Positions 1 through 7,248 of a stretch of DNA of 15,024 nucleotides are shown here, in pieces. Under the pieces are notes generated by a model, which did no database searches, had not been told where the DNA came from, and worked only from the letters and a program-made list of their open reading frames with translations. The position numbers and the translations under genes were made by a program. The stretch lies in contig JASEHM010000005.1 of NCBI GenBank assembly GCA_030018895.1, positions 1 to 15,024 of the forward strand, written 5' to 3'. This DNA comes from Candidatus Omnitrophota bacterium. GTDB lineage: Bacteria > Omnitrophota > Gorgyraeia > Gygaellales > Profunditerraquicolaceae. Each line of letters begins with the position of its first letter. Position 1 is the first letter of the stretch.

Positions 1-105
1 TTAGCTTTTTGAGAAGATTTTACCTTTAACCTTTATCTATCAAAGAGTTATATATTCCTTAACCTTAAACACGAATGACCCCATTATATTTTAGTTAAGG
101 TTTAA

Positions 106-174
106 GAATCAAGGGGACGGTTCTATTTTTCCCAAACAAAAAATACAAGAAAAATAGAACCGTCCCCTTGATTC
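106..174. repeat. Perfect 25-bp inverted repeat with 19-nt spacer
   Basis: Bases 106-130 and 150-174 are exact reverse complements, separated by 19 nt of A-rich sequence. The core GGGGACGGTTCTATTTTT resembles the repeats I associate with REP-associated tyrosine transposases (RAYT/TnpA-REP) in environmental bacteria; that link is from memory. The element starts 6 nt beyond the stop codon of the small basic protein gene, so its transcript could fold into a strong hairpin and block 3' decay or stop transcription. Neither side of the stem has a proper U-run, so a classical intrinsic terminator is not supported. No transposase is present in the window. Confidence 0.85.
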
Positions 175-179
175 CGGGG

Positions 180-440
180 TTAAGCCTTAGCAGAAGCCTT
201 AGTAGCAGCGCCTTTAACCGGAGTAGCCGGGGCAGAACCTTCAACAGCAGCCTCTACTTTCTCTGCCTTTTCTTTTTTGATTTTAATTCTTATGGCCTTA
301 ATCTTTGGCAGATTATATACGCTATCGCCTTCTGCCCAATTTCCTTTCTCCATCATAACTCTTAAACGCTCAACACGTTTTAATACAGATCGTTGTTTTT
401 TATCTTTTTCTGATATGGATAATGATGGGTGTATAGACAT
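180..440 (-). CDS. Small basic protein of the PVC-group family
   Basis: This 86-residue protein is rich in Lys and Arg. Its first 60 residues follow the pattern I know from the small basic proteins annotated in Planctomycetes, Verrucomicrobia and Chlamydiae (TIGR04137-like): MSIHPSL, then a Lys/Arg-rich VLKRVERL helix, then W-x-EGDSV-x-x-LPKIK followed by a basic strand. The molecular role of that family is not known to me. After about residue 60 the protein carries an Ala/Lys/Glu/Pro-rich tail (VEAAVEG to ASAKA) that looks disordered and may be lineage-specific. The start is well supported: AAAGGAGG lies 8 nt before the ATG. It sits 25 bp downstream of the SPOR gene and is followed by a large inverted repeat. 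Family membership is from remembered motifs and has not been searched. Confidence 0.75.
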   Translation of the reverse strand: MSIHPSLSISEKDKKQRSVLKRVERLRVMMEKGNWAEGDSVYNLPKIKAIRIKIKKEKAEKVEAAVEGSAPATPVKGAATKASAKA

Positions 441-465
441 TTGCCTTACCTCCTTTAGGGTTTAA

Positions 466-1023
466 TTAGTCATTAATCTTCCTAACACAACAATCTGAAA
501 AATTTTTTTTAAATTCTATTAGATTCATTTGCGCTGTTTTTTTATCCGCAAAACTTCCTGCGCAAAGCACAGTATAATTTCCCTTGGTTAAAAGCATAGT
601 AACAAGGCCTTTTTTCTTTAATCTTTGCGCCTGCGCTTGAGCACTAGCCCTTCCCTTATAACTAGCCAACTGGATAGTATAATTTGGGTTTAACACAAAA
701 GCAGGCTTTTTGAAAATATCCTCTTTTTTTATTGGATCTTGCTTTCGCTGCTCCTGTTTTTGTCCGCATATTTCCTGATGATCCCCCTTTTTGCTCCCTG
801 TAATCTGCGATAGAGAAGAATTCTCGAACTCCCTCCTGCCTTTTTCTGCGCCTAAAGAAAAAGAAATTAGGCTGACAATTAATATACCAATAACTAAAAG
901 CGCCTTTTTTTCATAACTTTTTAAAAATTTACTAAAAGAATTAGTGGCCTGAGAATTCCTCATTTGAAATGCCGCACCATCCTTAGAAAATAACTCTAAT
1001 TGAAAACTGTTATTTTTATTCAT
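466..1023 (-). CDS. SPOR-domain membrane protein
   Basis: The predicted protein has 185 residues. Residues 1-39 are a cytoplasmic Lys/Ser-rich segment, residues 40-58 are one hydrophobic helix (ALLVIGILIVSLISFSLGA), residues 60-110 are a charged Gln/Lys-rich linker, and residues 115-185 are a SPOR domain (YTIQLASYKGRASAQAQAQ, then GNYTVLCAGSFADKKTA). SPOR domains bind glycan strands stripped of stem peptides, usually at division septa, so a periplasmic role in cell-wall remodelling or division is inferred; there is no catalytic domain. The frame stays open upstream to 1224, but that part translates a palindromic repeat (CVIASEAKQSL-type sequence), so I start at the ATG ending at 1023. The Shine-Dalgarno there is weak. 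Two Cys near the C terminus (DCCV) are unusual for the domain. Confidence 0.82.
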   Translation of the reverse strand: MNKNNSFQLELFSKDGAAFQMRNSQATNSFSKFLKSYEKKALLVIGILIVSLISFSLGAEKGRREFENSSLSQITGSKKGDHQEICGQKQEQRKQDPIKKEDIFKKPAFVLNPNYTIQLASYKGRASAQAQAQRLKKKGLVTMLLTKGNYTVLCAGSFADKKTAQMNLIEFKKNFSDCCVRKIND

Positions 1024-1051
1024 AACTTTTATATTTTCACCCCGCCTTAAA

Positions 1052-1212
1052 GTGCAGGGCTCGCAATCAAACTGTGTCGCAATAGCCTTTTGTGTCATTG
1101 CGAGCCCTGCACCGTATGGTGCAGGGCGTGGCAATCTTTTTTCCGACGGTGTCTGAATTAAAGATTGCTTCGCTTCGCTCGCAATGACACACGTTTTACC
1201 ATTGCGACACAG
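1052..1212. repeat. Nested palindromic intergenic repeat
   Basis: Several inverted repeats are nested here. Bases 1072-1083 pair with 1201-1212 (CTGTGTCGCAAT). Bases 1091-1103 pair with 1179-1191 (TGTGTCATTGCGA). Bases 1104-1113 and 1118-1127 form a 10-bp hairpin with a GTAT loop (GCCCTGCACC stem). Bases 1052-1067 can alternatively pair with 1097-1112. This is the widespread type of repeat that yields CVIASEAKQSL when mistranslated. It lies between the GAF-HD-GYP gene and the SPOR gene, and it shares the CATTGCGAC/GTCGCAAT motif with the repeat at the right edge of the window. No coding function is supported. Confidence 0.8.
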
Positions 1213-1263
1213 CCTGAATGACAAAGCGCTTCTAAAAGCTAAACTATTACAGTTTTTTTCTAC

Positions 1264-1291
1264 TTCTTAATTCTTAATTCTTAATTCTTAG
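1264..1291. repeat. Tandem heptamer TTCTTAR, four units
   Basis: Four consecutive 7-bp units read TTCTTAA three times and TTCTTAG once, followed by a diverged unit (TTCTGAT). The same heptamer recurs at 12090-12110 and, as inverted arms, at 11892-11931. With the composite repeat to its left it fills the 291-bp gap between the SPOR gene and the GAF-HD-GYP gene; no gene is visible there. Confidence 0.8.
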
Positions 1292-1314
1292 TTCTGATTT
1301 ATAGTTAGAGAACT

Positions 1315-2388
1315 TCATTTCCTAACGGGATTTATCTTCAAGTAATTCTTTGTTTTAACTTTTTTAATCACCTTTAGAAACGCCTCTACTACTTTAGGGT
1401 CAAACTGAGTGCCGCTTTTTTTCTTGATTTCCTTTATTGCGCAAGCTGCATCCTTCCTTTGGCGGTAAGGCCTGCCATAAACCATAGCTTCAAAAGCATC
1501 TGCTACTGCCATAATCCTGGCACCTTGAGGAATCTGGCATTTCTTAAGCCTAGACGGATAACCTCTGCCGTTATATTTTTCGTGATGATACATTATTATA
1601 GGTATAACCGGCTTTAAGATTTGAAATGGCCGCAGTATCTGCGCCCCTTTTTCCGGATGCCGCTTGATAATACCGTATTCTTTTTTTGTGAGCTTTGTTG
1701 TCTTGGTAAGTATTTCAAGCGGAATATCTGCTTTTCCGGTATCATGCAAAAGGCTTGCATATTTTAAACTTTGAACCTGCTTTTCATCTAAATGCATCTG
1801 TATCCCTATCGCGGTTACTAATTTAGAAAAATACGGAGAATGCGTATACTCCTGCGGAACACGGATATCTAATAAAGTAACGAGTGATTTTATGCTTCCT
1901 AAAACAATCCTCTCTTGCTCTTCGTAAAGCTGTAGATTCCTGATTCCCATTATTGCCTGCTCAGCTAAGGTCGCAAGCGTTTCATGGTCAAAGCCGTCAA
2001 AAGAGGGCCTCTTTCCTGTTCTTTTTATAATAACCATCCCCATTATATCTTCGCAAATCAAAGGCATAACCAGAAGCCTCTCCTGCCGCAGGCAGTTTAA
2101 AGTTTTTAACACCTTTTTTTCGATTCTATTTGTGATCTTTATTCTTTTATCAAAGATGTATTTTCTTTTGCCGCTAATATGGCATCTAAAAATAGAATAC
2201 TTTCTCGTTGAATCCAGGAGCAAAACTGAAGACTGCTGCGCATCAAGTATCTGACTGATAAGTTTGGCTAGCCTACTAATTAGCTCCTTCAATTCATAAG
2301 TCGTAGTAATTAAACGAAAAACACTATGAATAGCCGAACTTAAAGATCTATACTCTTTCGTATGGATTGAAAAGTTTTTTGTACTCAT
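1315..2388 (-). CDS. GAF-HD-GYP domain protein (probable c-di-GMP phosphodiesterase)
   Basis: This is a soluble 357-residue protein. Residues about 15-155 have a GAF-like pattern ending in ATLAEQAIMGIRNLQLYEEQE, and residues about 165-345 form an HD-GYP domain. Metal and catalytic motifs are visible: H215-D216 (HDTGK), H244 (KRHPEKG), H268-H269-E270 followed by NGRGYP, and D297 (VADAFEAM). HD-GYP enzymes linearise cyclic di-GMP, or in some cases 3',3'-cGAMP; the GAF domain would sense a small ligand. Oddities are HDTGK in place of the usual HDIGK and a less canonical first motif (YTHSPYFSKL where YTxGHSxRV is usual), so activity is likely but not certain. The start overlaps the end of the dGTPase-like gene by 41 bp, which implies translational coupling. 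Confidence 0.85.
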   Translation of the reverse strand: MSTKNFSIHTKEYRSLSSAIHSVFRLITTTYELKELISRLAKLISQILDAQQSSVLLLDSTRKYSIFRCHISGKRKYIFDKRIKITNRIEKKVLKTLNCLRQERLLVMPLICEDIMGMVIIKRTGKRPSFDGFDHETLATLAEQAIMGIRNLQLYEEQERIVLGSIKSLVTLLDIRVPQEYTHSPYFSKLVTAIGIQMHLDEKQVQSLKYASLLHDTGKADIPLEILTKTTKLTKKEYGIIKRHPEKGAQILRPFQILKPVIPIIMYHHEKYNGRGYPSRLKKCQIPQGARIMAVADAFEAMVYGRPYRQRKDAACAIKEIKKKSGTQFDPKVVEAFLKVIKKVKTKNYLKINPVRK

Positions 2389-3484
2389 CTAAAGCATACC
2401 TGTCTGTCATACCGGCGATATAATCACAAACCACTTGTTTTATCCCATCTTTAGCTATTTTTTTCTGCACCTCAGGAGGAAGTTGTTCAGGATAAGCTGT
2501 GTAGGCCTTAAATAACTCCTGGATAAAACGTTTCGCCTTTATGCTCATTCTCATTACACGAAAATGAAAATAAAGTTTCTTATGAAGAAACTCTCTTAAT
2601 GGCTTTCTTAAAGTAAACATCTCTTTGCTAAAAGATACGGTTAACTTAGGTGCCTTTCTTACATCCAAATAAGATTTTAATTTTAATCTGCTTATATTTC
2701 TTTGAGTTTGAGCGATTAAATCCGTAACCTGCATATTAATAAGCGAACGGATTATCAGGTATTTCTTTTTTTCCTTATTGATTTTAGCGTATTTTTTACC
2801 AACAACCTCATTTATTTTATTCCATATGGGTATATCTGCCAGTTCTTTTTCCTCTATTAAGCCGGAAGTAAAACCGTCATCAAGGTCATGGTTATCGTAA
2901 GCTATTTCATCAGCAATATCAACCACCTGAGCCTCAAGAACCGGTAATTCATTCGGAAGGAAATCTTTTACTTTTACCGCGGTATCAAACTTCGAAGAAT
3001 GTTTTACTACGCCTTCCCTTACCTCCCATGTTAGGTTGAGGCCGGGAAAATCCGGGTATCTTTCCTCTAAATAATCAACAACCCTTAAGCCCTGCAGGTT
3101 ATGATTAAAACCGCCAAGCTCAAGCATAAGCTCATTAAGCGCTTCCTCTCCGGCATGGCCAAAAGGGGTATGCCCCAGGTCATGGCTAAGGGCAATTGCC
3201 TCAGTAAGATCAGCATTTAGACGCAAAACAGAGGCTATGGTTCTGGCGATTTGAGCAACCTCAAGGGTATGAGTCAGCCTTGTACGATAATAATCCCCTT
3301 CATGATTTACAAATACCTGGGTTTTATATTCTAATCTTCTAAAAGCGGCGCAGTGCACAATTCTATCGCGGTCCCTTTGATAAGCCGACCTATACGCATG
3401 CCCATCCTCTTTATAAACCCTGCCCCTTGTATCGCAATTTTTCATCGCATAAGGCGCAAGAAGAAAATCTTTGGATTCTTTCAT
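2348..3484 (-). CDS. dgt: Deoxyguanosinetriphosphate triphosphohydrolase-like protein
   Basis: This 378-residue HD-superfamily hydrolase releases triphosphate from dGTP or other dNTPs. Signature sequence includes YKTQVF, then GDYYRTRLTHTLEVAQIAR (H71), SHDLGHTPFGHAGEEAL (H101-D102, followed by the second and third His of the family pattern) and VVDIADEIAYDNHD (D192), which together give the HD metal site. The length fits the short dGTPase-like subgroup rather than E. coli Dgt (about 505 residues), so the exact nucleotide preference is uncertain. It starts 9 bp after the stop of the phosphoesterase gene, and its 3' end overlaps the GAF-HD-GYP gene. The arrangement suggests co-transcription; no functional link to c-di-GMP is implied. 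Confidence 0.87.
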   Translation of the reverse strand: MKESKDFLLAPYAMKNCDTRGRVYKEDGHAYRSAYQRDRDRIVHCAAFRRLEYKTQVFVNHEGDYYRTRLTHTLEVAQIARTIASVLRLNADLTEAIALSHDLGHTPFGHAGEEALNELMLELGGFNHNLQGLRVVDYLEERYPDFPGLNLTWEVREGVVKHSSKFDTAVKVKDFLPNELPVLEAQVVDIADEIAYDNHDLDDGFTSGLIEEKELADIPIWNKINEVVGKKYAKINKEKKKYLIIRSLINMQVTDLIAQTQRNISRLKLKSYLDVRKAPKLTVSFSKEMFTLRKPLREFLHKKLYFHFRVMRMSIKAKRFIQELFKAYTAYPEQLPPEVQKKIAKDGIKQVVCDYIAGMTDRYALDEYKKLFNPYERV

Positions 3485-3493
3485 TTCGTGTTT

Positions 3494-3982
3494 TTATATT
3501 TTAACGATCCTTGCCTCTATCTTATCCGTAATTTCAATTATACCAAAAGAATTATAAGGGGCAAATACCTTATCCGTAGGGCTGCCTGGATTAAAAAACA
3601 GGATTTCACCTCTTTTTTCGTTTACCGGGGTATGAGAATGCCCAAAAATAATTATATCTACACCTTTATCCTTAAAAACAACGCTTAAAACGCCGATTAA
3701 TTTATCAGGCGCGCCATATCCGTGCGTTAAACCGATTTTATATTTTCCTATATCCAGAAGCTGTTCCTGAGGCAGCTCTTCTTTCACTTGCGCATAATCC
3801 ATATTTCCATAAACCGCCTGAACATTATTGCAAATATTTTTTAATTTTTCCAATACGCTTAAATCTACAAAATCTCCGGCATGGATAATCATATCAATGC
3901 CCTTTAACCCATCCAACACTTTCTTAGGGATACTTACTGTGTTATCTGATATGTGTGTATCTGAAATAACGCCAATTCTCAT
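3494..3982 (-). CDS. YfcE/MJ0936-type metallophosphoesterase
   Basis: This 162-residue calcineurin-like phosphoesterase is the usual size for the YfcE/MJ0936 family of small phosphodiesterases. All metal-binding motifs are present in order: ISDTH (D and H), HAGDF (D), YGNMD (N), GLTHGYG (H) and FGHSHTP (GHxH). The family hydrolyses model phosphodiesters with Mn or Ni; the physiological substrate is generally unknown. Two ATGs lie 6 bp apart. The inner one (ending at 3982, MRIGVISDTH) is preferred because GGAG is 7 nt upstream of it, whereas that GGAG is only 1 nt from the outer ATG at 3988. It lies between the ATPase gene and dgt, with gaps of 31 bp or less. Confidence 0.87.
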   Translation of the reverse strand: MRIGVISDTHISDNTVSIPKKVLDGLKGIDMIIHAGDFVDLSVLEKLKNICNNVQAVYGNMDYAQVKEELPQEQLLDIGKYKIGLTHGYGAPDKLIGVLSVVFKDKGVDIIIFGHSHTPVNEKRGEILFFNPGSPTDKVFAPYNSFGIIEITDKIEARIVKI

Positions 3983-4013
3983 ATCCATTCTCCATCAATC
4001 TCTTATATCTTTA

Positions 4014-5645
4014 CTATGCTACCACCCACGGCTTAGAATATAAATCTAAGATTTGATTTAAATTATTAACATCCCATGCCCAAATTTTTTCCTCTAATGC
4101 CTTAAGGCGTGTATTCGCATCCATGCCTTCAAGCGTAACAATAATTTTTCTTTGAAGTTTGTGCCGGTATTTCTTACACTCTTTAGCGAAGTCTGCAATA
4201 TCTTCCTCAACTAGCAGTTCTTGTTTAAAAGCCATTACCCAAAGACAATCACAAGAACGGCCGATAAGGCCGTCTTTTAAGCGGGAGGTGTGAAATTCCA
4301 AAGGTTTTATCTCTCTGAAATGATTAAGGCGTATTTTTCTCTTTTCAATCTGCATTGTCTCATCTTCAAAAAGCCGCAGCAACTCTATTGCCCTTTCTAA
4401 AAGCGGCTTTTGGCTAGATAAAAGGAATTCCTGAATCTGGCCTTCTATATTTTTTCTAAACTGTTCCTTTTGGCTTCTTGCGTCATAAGAAAGAGAACGT
4501 AGCTTTCCTTGATGCACAAACCTTAGCCAGAAACCAAAGACACGGTCATTGATTTTAATAAAATCTTCGCTGCGAGTCATAATATTAAATTCCAATAGGC
4601 GGTTTATCCTTAAAATTAGGTCTTTTCTTTGTATTTTTAAAGCATGCGCGATATCTTTAATCCTGTTCCTGCCTTCTGCAACTAGATAAAGGATGGAGCT
4701 TAACTTGCCTAAAGGATCGTCTTCTATGCGCTTAAGGTAACTGGAAAATCTCTGGTTTAATATACCGGATGAACAAAACAATAAATCTTCCAACGCATCA
4801 ACCAAGGGGCTCACCCTTTTAGAGGACTCATCCATACAGCAGCCTCTTATAAGAGCGCTGTTTTGTTTTAACAACGCCTCAGATATGAGTTTTAAATACA
4901 CAGGGTATCCGCCGCTAAAATGTGTGATAAAATTCCTAAAACCGTCATTTAAATTTACATGCTGCAACTGGCCTATTAAATACTCGCTGCTTATTTTTAT
5001 ATCAAACGGTTCTACTGTTAAGACCTCAAAATTTCCAAACAATAAAGACAGGTTCTTTGCCAAAATCTCTCTTGCCCTGTATTTCATAGAACTTACAATG
5101 ATATAGAGGGTATTTTTCTGGGTTAGAAGTATTTTAGACCATTCGTTGTAAAGGTTTTTAAATCCTATGTTTTCTAAATTATGGAATTCATCAAAAATAA
5201 CCACGCATCTCTTCCCTGTTTCCTGATAAATTGACTCGCATAAAAATAACAACTCCGCGAAAACGCCATTTGTCTTTCTTGTATTAATAAGGCCTAAAAT
5301 ATGCTTTATCTTTTCAACTGTTTTAGGAATATGCCTTCCTGACTTACTAATCAGAAGATCAAGGTCTTCTTTTAAATTGGCCTCACTGCTATCTAAAAAA
5401 GCGTAAAGCAGCGCGCCGATAAATCTTCTGGCAAATTCAAAAGAGCTCTGCGGCAAGATTTCCAAATATACGCTAATAATAAGGCTATCGTGAAATTTAT
5501 CAAGAAATTTAAGAACTATCGCTGTTTTTCCTACCTGCTCATCACCGATAATAGCGATATTCTGACGGTATCCTTCCTTTAAGGCTATCATGCGTTTTTT
5601 TAAAATATCAAGGTAAATTTCCCGATCAAAAAATTTTTCTTTCAT
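4014..5645 (-). CDS. Archaeal-type ATPase (ATPase_2-like) with winged helix and C-terminal nuclease-like region
   Basis: This 543-residue protein has a P-loop NTPase domain in its first 250 residues: Walker A is G34-DEQVGKT-41 and Walker B is VVIFDEFHNL (D152-E153), with a sensor-like strand LYIIVSSMKYR. Residues about 310-380 look like a winged helix ending in NDRVFGFWLRFV, which is the pattern of the ATPase_2 plus DUF234 family common in archaea. Residues about 455-530 (SCDCLWVMAFKQE, IADFAKECKKYR, KIIVTLEGMDANTR, IWAWDVNNLNQIL) have the strand-helix order of a PD-(D/E)xK-like nuclease, but the usual E-x-K or Q-x-K appears as A-F-K, so it may be inactive. The function is unknown; STAND-like regulatory or nucleic-acid roles are both possible. 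No partner toxin or defence gene is adjacent. Confidence 0.75.
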   Translation of the reverse strand: MKEKFFDREIYLDILKKRMIALKEGYRQNIAIIGDEQVGKTAIVLKFLDKFHDSLIISVYLEILPQSSFEFARRFIGALLYAFLDSSEANLKEDLDLLISKSGRHIPKTVEKIKHILGLINTRKTNGVFAELLFLCESIYQETGKRCVVIFDEFHNLENIGFKNLYNEWSKILLTQKNTLYIIVSSMKYRAREILAKNLSLLFGNFEVLTVEPFDIKISSEYLIGQLQHVNLNDGFRNFITHFSGGYPVYLKLISEALLKQNSALIRGCCMDESSKRVSPLVDALEDLLFCSSGILNQRFSSYLKRIEDDPLGKLSSILYLVAEGRNRIKDIAHALKIQRKDLILRINRLLEFNIMTRSEDFIKINDRVFGFWLRFVHQGKLRSLSYDARSQKEQFRKNIEGQIQEFLLSSQKPLLERAIELLRLFEDETMQIEKRKIRLNHFREIKPLEFHTSRLKDGLIGRSCDCLWVMAFKQELLVEEDIADFAKECKKYRHKLQRKIIVTLEGMDANTRLKALEEKIWAWDVNNLNQILDLYSKPWVVA

Positions 5646-5647
5646 CC

Positions 5648-5700
5648 TTCGACTCTCTCATTTCATTCGCTCGCTCAAGATGACCCTGGGCGCAGTCGAA
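5648..5700. repeat. Short repeat bounded by TTCGACT/AGTCGAA
   Basis: The 65-bp spacer between the HD-GYP sensor and the ATPase gene contains a 53-bp element whose ends (5648-5654 and 5694-5700) are 7-bp inverted repeats. Inside is a TCATTTCATTCGCTCGCTC stretch followed by AAGATGACC. It resembles short dispersed intergenic repeats seen in many bacterial genomes. No gene is visible. Copy number cannot be judged from one window. Confidence 0.55.
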
Positions 5701-5710
5701 TGGGTCATTA

Positions 5711-7128
5711 TCAAGCCCCTATCTGCTCTTCTTTTAATATCTTAAGAAATATCTCCACAATTACAGGATTAAATTGCGTGCCGCAGTTCTTCTTAAGTTC
5801 CTCAATGGCTGCTTCCCTGCTTAGGTTCTGTCTATATGCCCGGGTTGAGGTCATAGCATCATAGGCATCAGCAACCGCAACAATCTGGGCATATATATCT
5901 ATACGGTCTCCGTTAATTTCATCAGGATAGCCTTTTCCATCGAAACGTTCATAATGCGACCTGACTGCCGTTAAAAACTCTTCATCAAGAGAAACTGATT
6001 TTAATATATCTTCTCCGATAATGGGATGCCCGCGGACTTCCTTCCATTCATCCTTGGTTAGTTTTTCTTGTTTATTTAGTATACTCTCATGTATTCCTAA
6101 TTTCCCTATATCATGAAGCAAGGCGGCCTTTTTCAACAATGCTATTCTCGTAGGAGAAAGCCCCGGTTTAAGGGCGATTTTTTCTGAGTACTCTGCAACC
6201 CTATCAGAATGGCCGCAGGTATAAGAATCCTTTGCCTCCAAAATACGCACAAGCGTTTGAACCACGCGATAAAAATAATCCTGCAGTTTTTTTCTTGATT
6301 CAAAAAGGCTCTCTGCCATCTTGTTAAAGGAATCAGCTAATTCTCCAATTTCATCCCCACTTTTGATGCTAACCTTATACTCTAAATCACCTCTAGCAAT
6401 ACGACGTGTCCCTTCTAAGAGCTTCTTAATAGGTTCGATGATCCTTTTAGAAATCAACAGGCCGCCAATACCAGAAATAAAAATTCCGATAAATAACACA
6501 AAAATAGCCCTTTTGCGGATTCCTCTCTGAAGATTGGCTATGCCTTCTGCTGATACATCTACCCCTAAAATTGCCAGTGTTTTACCGTCTTTATTAATAA
6601 CCGGGGCGTAACCTGAAAGGAAAACCCCCAGGCATCAGCCGTTAATTTTTTATCCGCGCTTGGCTCAGAAAATGCCTTAAGCATTTCAGGGATATTTCCT
6701 GCGTCATATGTATCTCCGGGGTATGAAGTAGGAGCAGGGAATTTTTTGCGGCCTTTTAAAACAACCGGCTCAGGATCAACAATAAACTTTAAAACCCCTT
6801 CCTGATCCGTCCTTCCCATAATGTAAATATATTCTATAATCGGATTCACCTCTTTGATTTTATTTAACTCTTCGGTAATAATCTTAAAAGCAGGGGAATT
6901 TATTCCGTTTTTGTTTAGGGGAACTTGCGAAATTAAATCCGCATCAAACATTAATGTGGAGATATGGGCAATCCCCATAAGCTCCCTTCTTACCTGATTG
7001 AATTGCGAATCAAGGCTGAACTTATAAATAAGAAAATTACTTAACGTCATCACGAAAAACAAAGACAACATCAAAATAAACGTAACCTTTGTGCTAAATT
7101 TGTTTATGTTAATGTGTATTTTTTTCAT
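5711..7128 (-). pseudogene. Membrane sensor with CACHE-like, HAMP and HD-GYP domains, split by a frameshift
   Basis: Two frames join into one protein of about 472 residues. The 5' part (7128 to about 6630) has an N-terminal membrane helix (VTFILMLSLFFVMTLSNFL) and an extracytoplasmic CACHE-like domain (IIEYIYIMGR, VDPEP, PGDTYD). It breaks at a five-C run, 6625-6629 (GGGGG in the gene). Adding one G restores DAWGVFLSGYAPVINKDGK, then AILGVDVSAEGI, then the second membrane helix (IFVLFIGIFISGIGGLLI), a HAMP domain (KRIIEPIKKL to GDEIGELADSFNKMAESL) and an HD-GYP domain (GHSDRV, HDIGK, HPIIGEDIL, FDGKGYP). The paired-His motif reads H-Y-E, with the Tyr codon at 5951-5953, so one expected metal ligand is missing. 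Likely role: a c-di-GMP phosphodiesterase responding to a periplasmic ligand. The break may be real decay or a homopolymer sequencing error. Confidence 0.85.
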
Positions 7129-7137
7129 TGTTTTTTA

Positions 7138-7208
7138 AGCGGGTGAGCGGAATCGAACCGCCATATCTAGCTTGGGAAGCTAGTGTTCTACCACTGAACT
7201 ACACCCGC
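7138..7208 (-). tRNA. tRNA-Gly (anticodon CCC)
   Basis: The minus strand folds into a complete cloverleaf of 71 nt including the U discriminator. The acceptor stem is GCGGGTG with CACCCGC (7 bp, all paired), the D stem is GTTC/GAAC, the anticodon stem is CTAGC/GCTAG with loop TTCCCAA, the variable loop is 4 nt, and the T stem GGCGG/CCGCT has the loop TTCGATT. Anticodon CCC at 34-36 reads the Gly codon GGG. No CCA is encoded; the bases after the discriminator are TAAAA. It lies 10 bp upstream of the sensor gene and downstream of a broken copy of itself. Confidence 0.95.
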
Positions 7209-7223
7209 ACACCCATCCTTCAT

Positions 7224-7247
7224 AAGATTGTTGAGCACAATAATCTT
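7224..7247. repeat. 10-bp hairpin between the two tRNA-Gly copies
   Basis: Bases 7224-7233 (AAGATTGTTG) and 7238-7247 (CAATAATCTT) pair with one G-U wobble in a plus-strand transcript, or one A-C mismatch in a minus-strand transcript, around a 4-nt loop. A short T-run follows on the plus strand, but no plus-strand gene precedes it. In the interrupted tRNA copy it occupies the position where the T arm would be. It could equally be the hairpin of a weak transcription stop. Confidence 0.6.
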
Positions 7248-7248
7248 T

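Noticed and set aside
1024..1224. N-terminal extension of the SPOR protein frame
   Set aside because: The translated residues come from a palindromic repeat (CVIASEAKQSL and PRPAPYGAG type sequence), and the membrane-protein pattern begins cleanly at the internal ATG ending at 1023.
1264..1291. CRISPR array
   Set aside because: The tandem units are 7 bp with no spacers, and no cas genes are present.
4014..7128. Defence system made of ATPase plus HD-GYP sensor
   Set aside because: The neighbours are ordinary signalling and housekeeping genes, there is no effector or nuclease partner, and no mobile-element boundary is visible.
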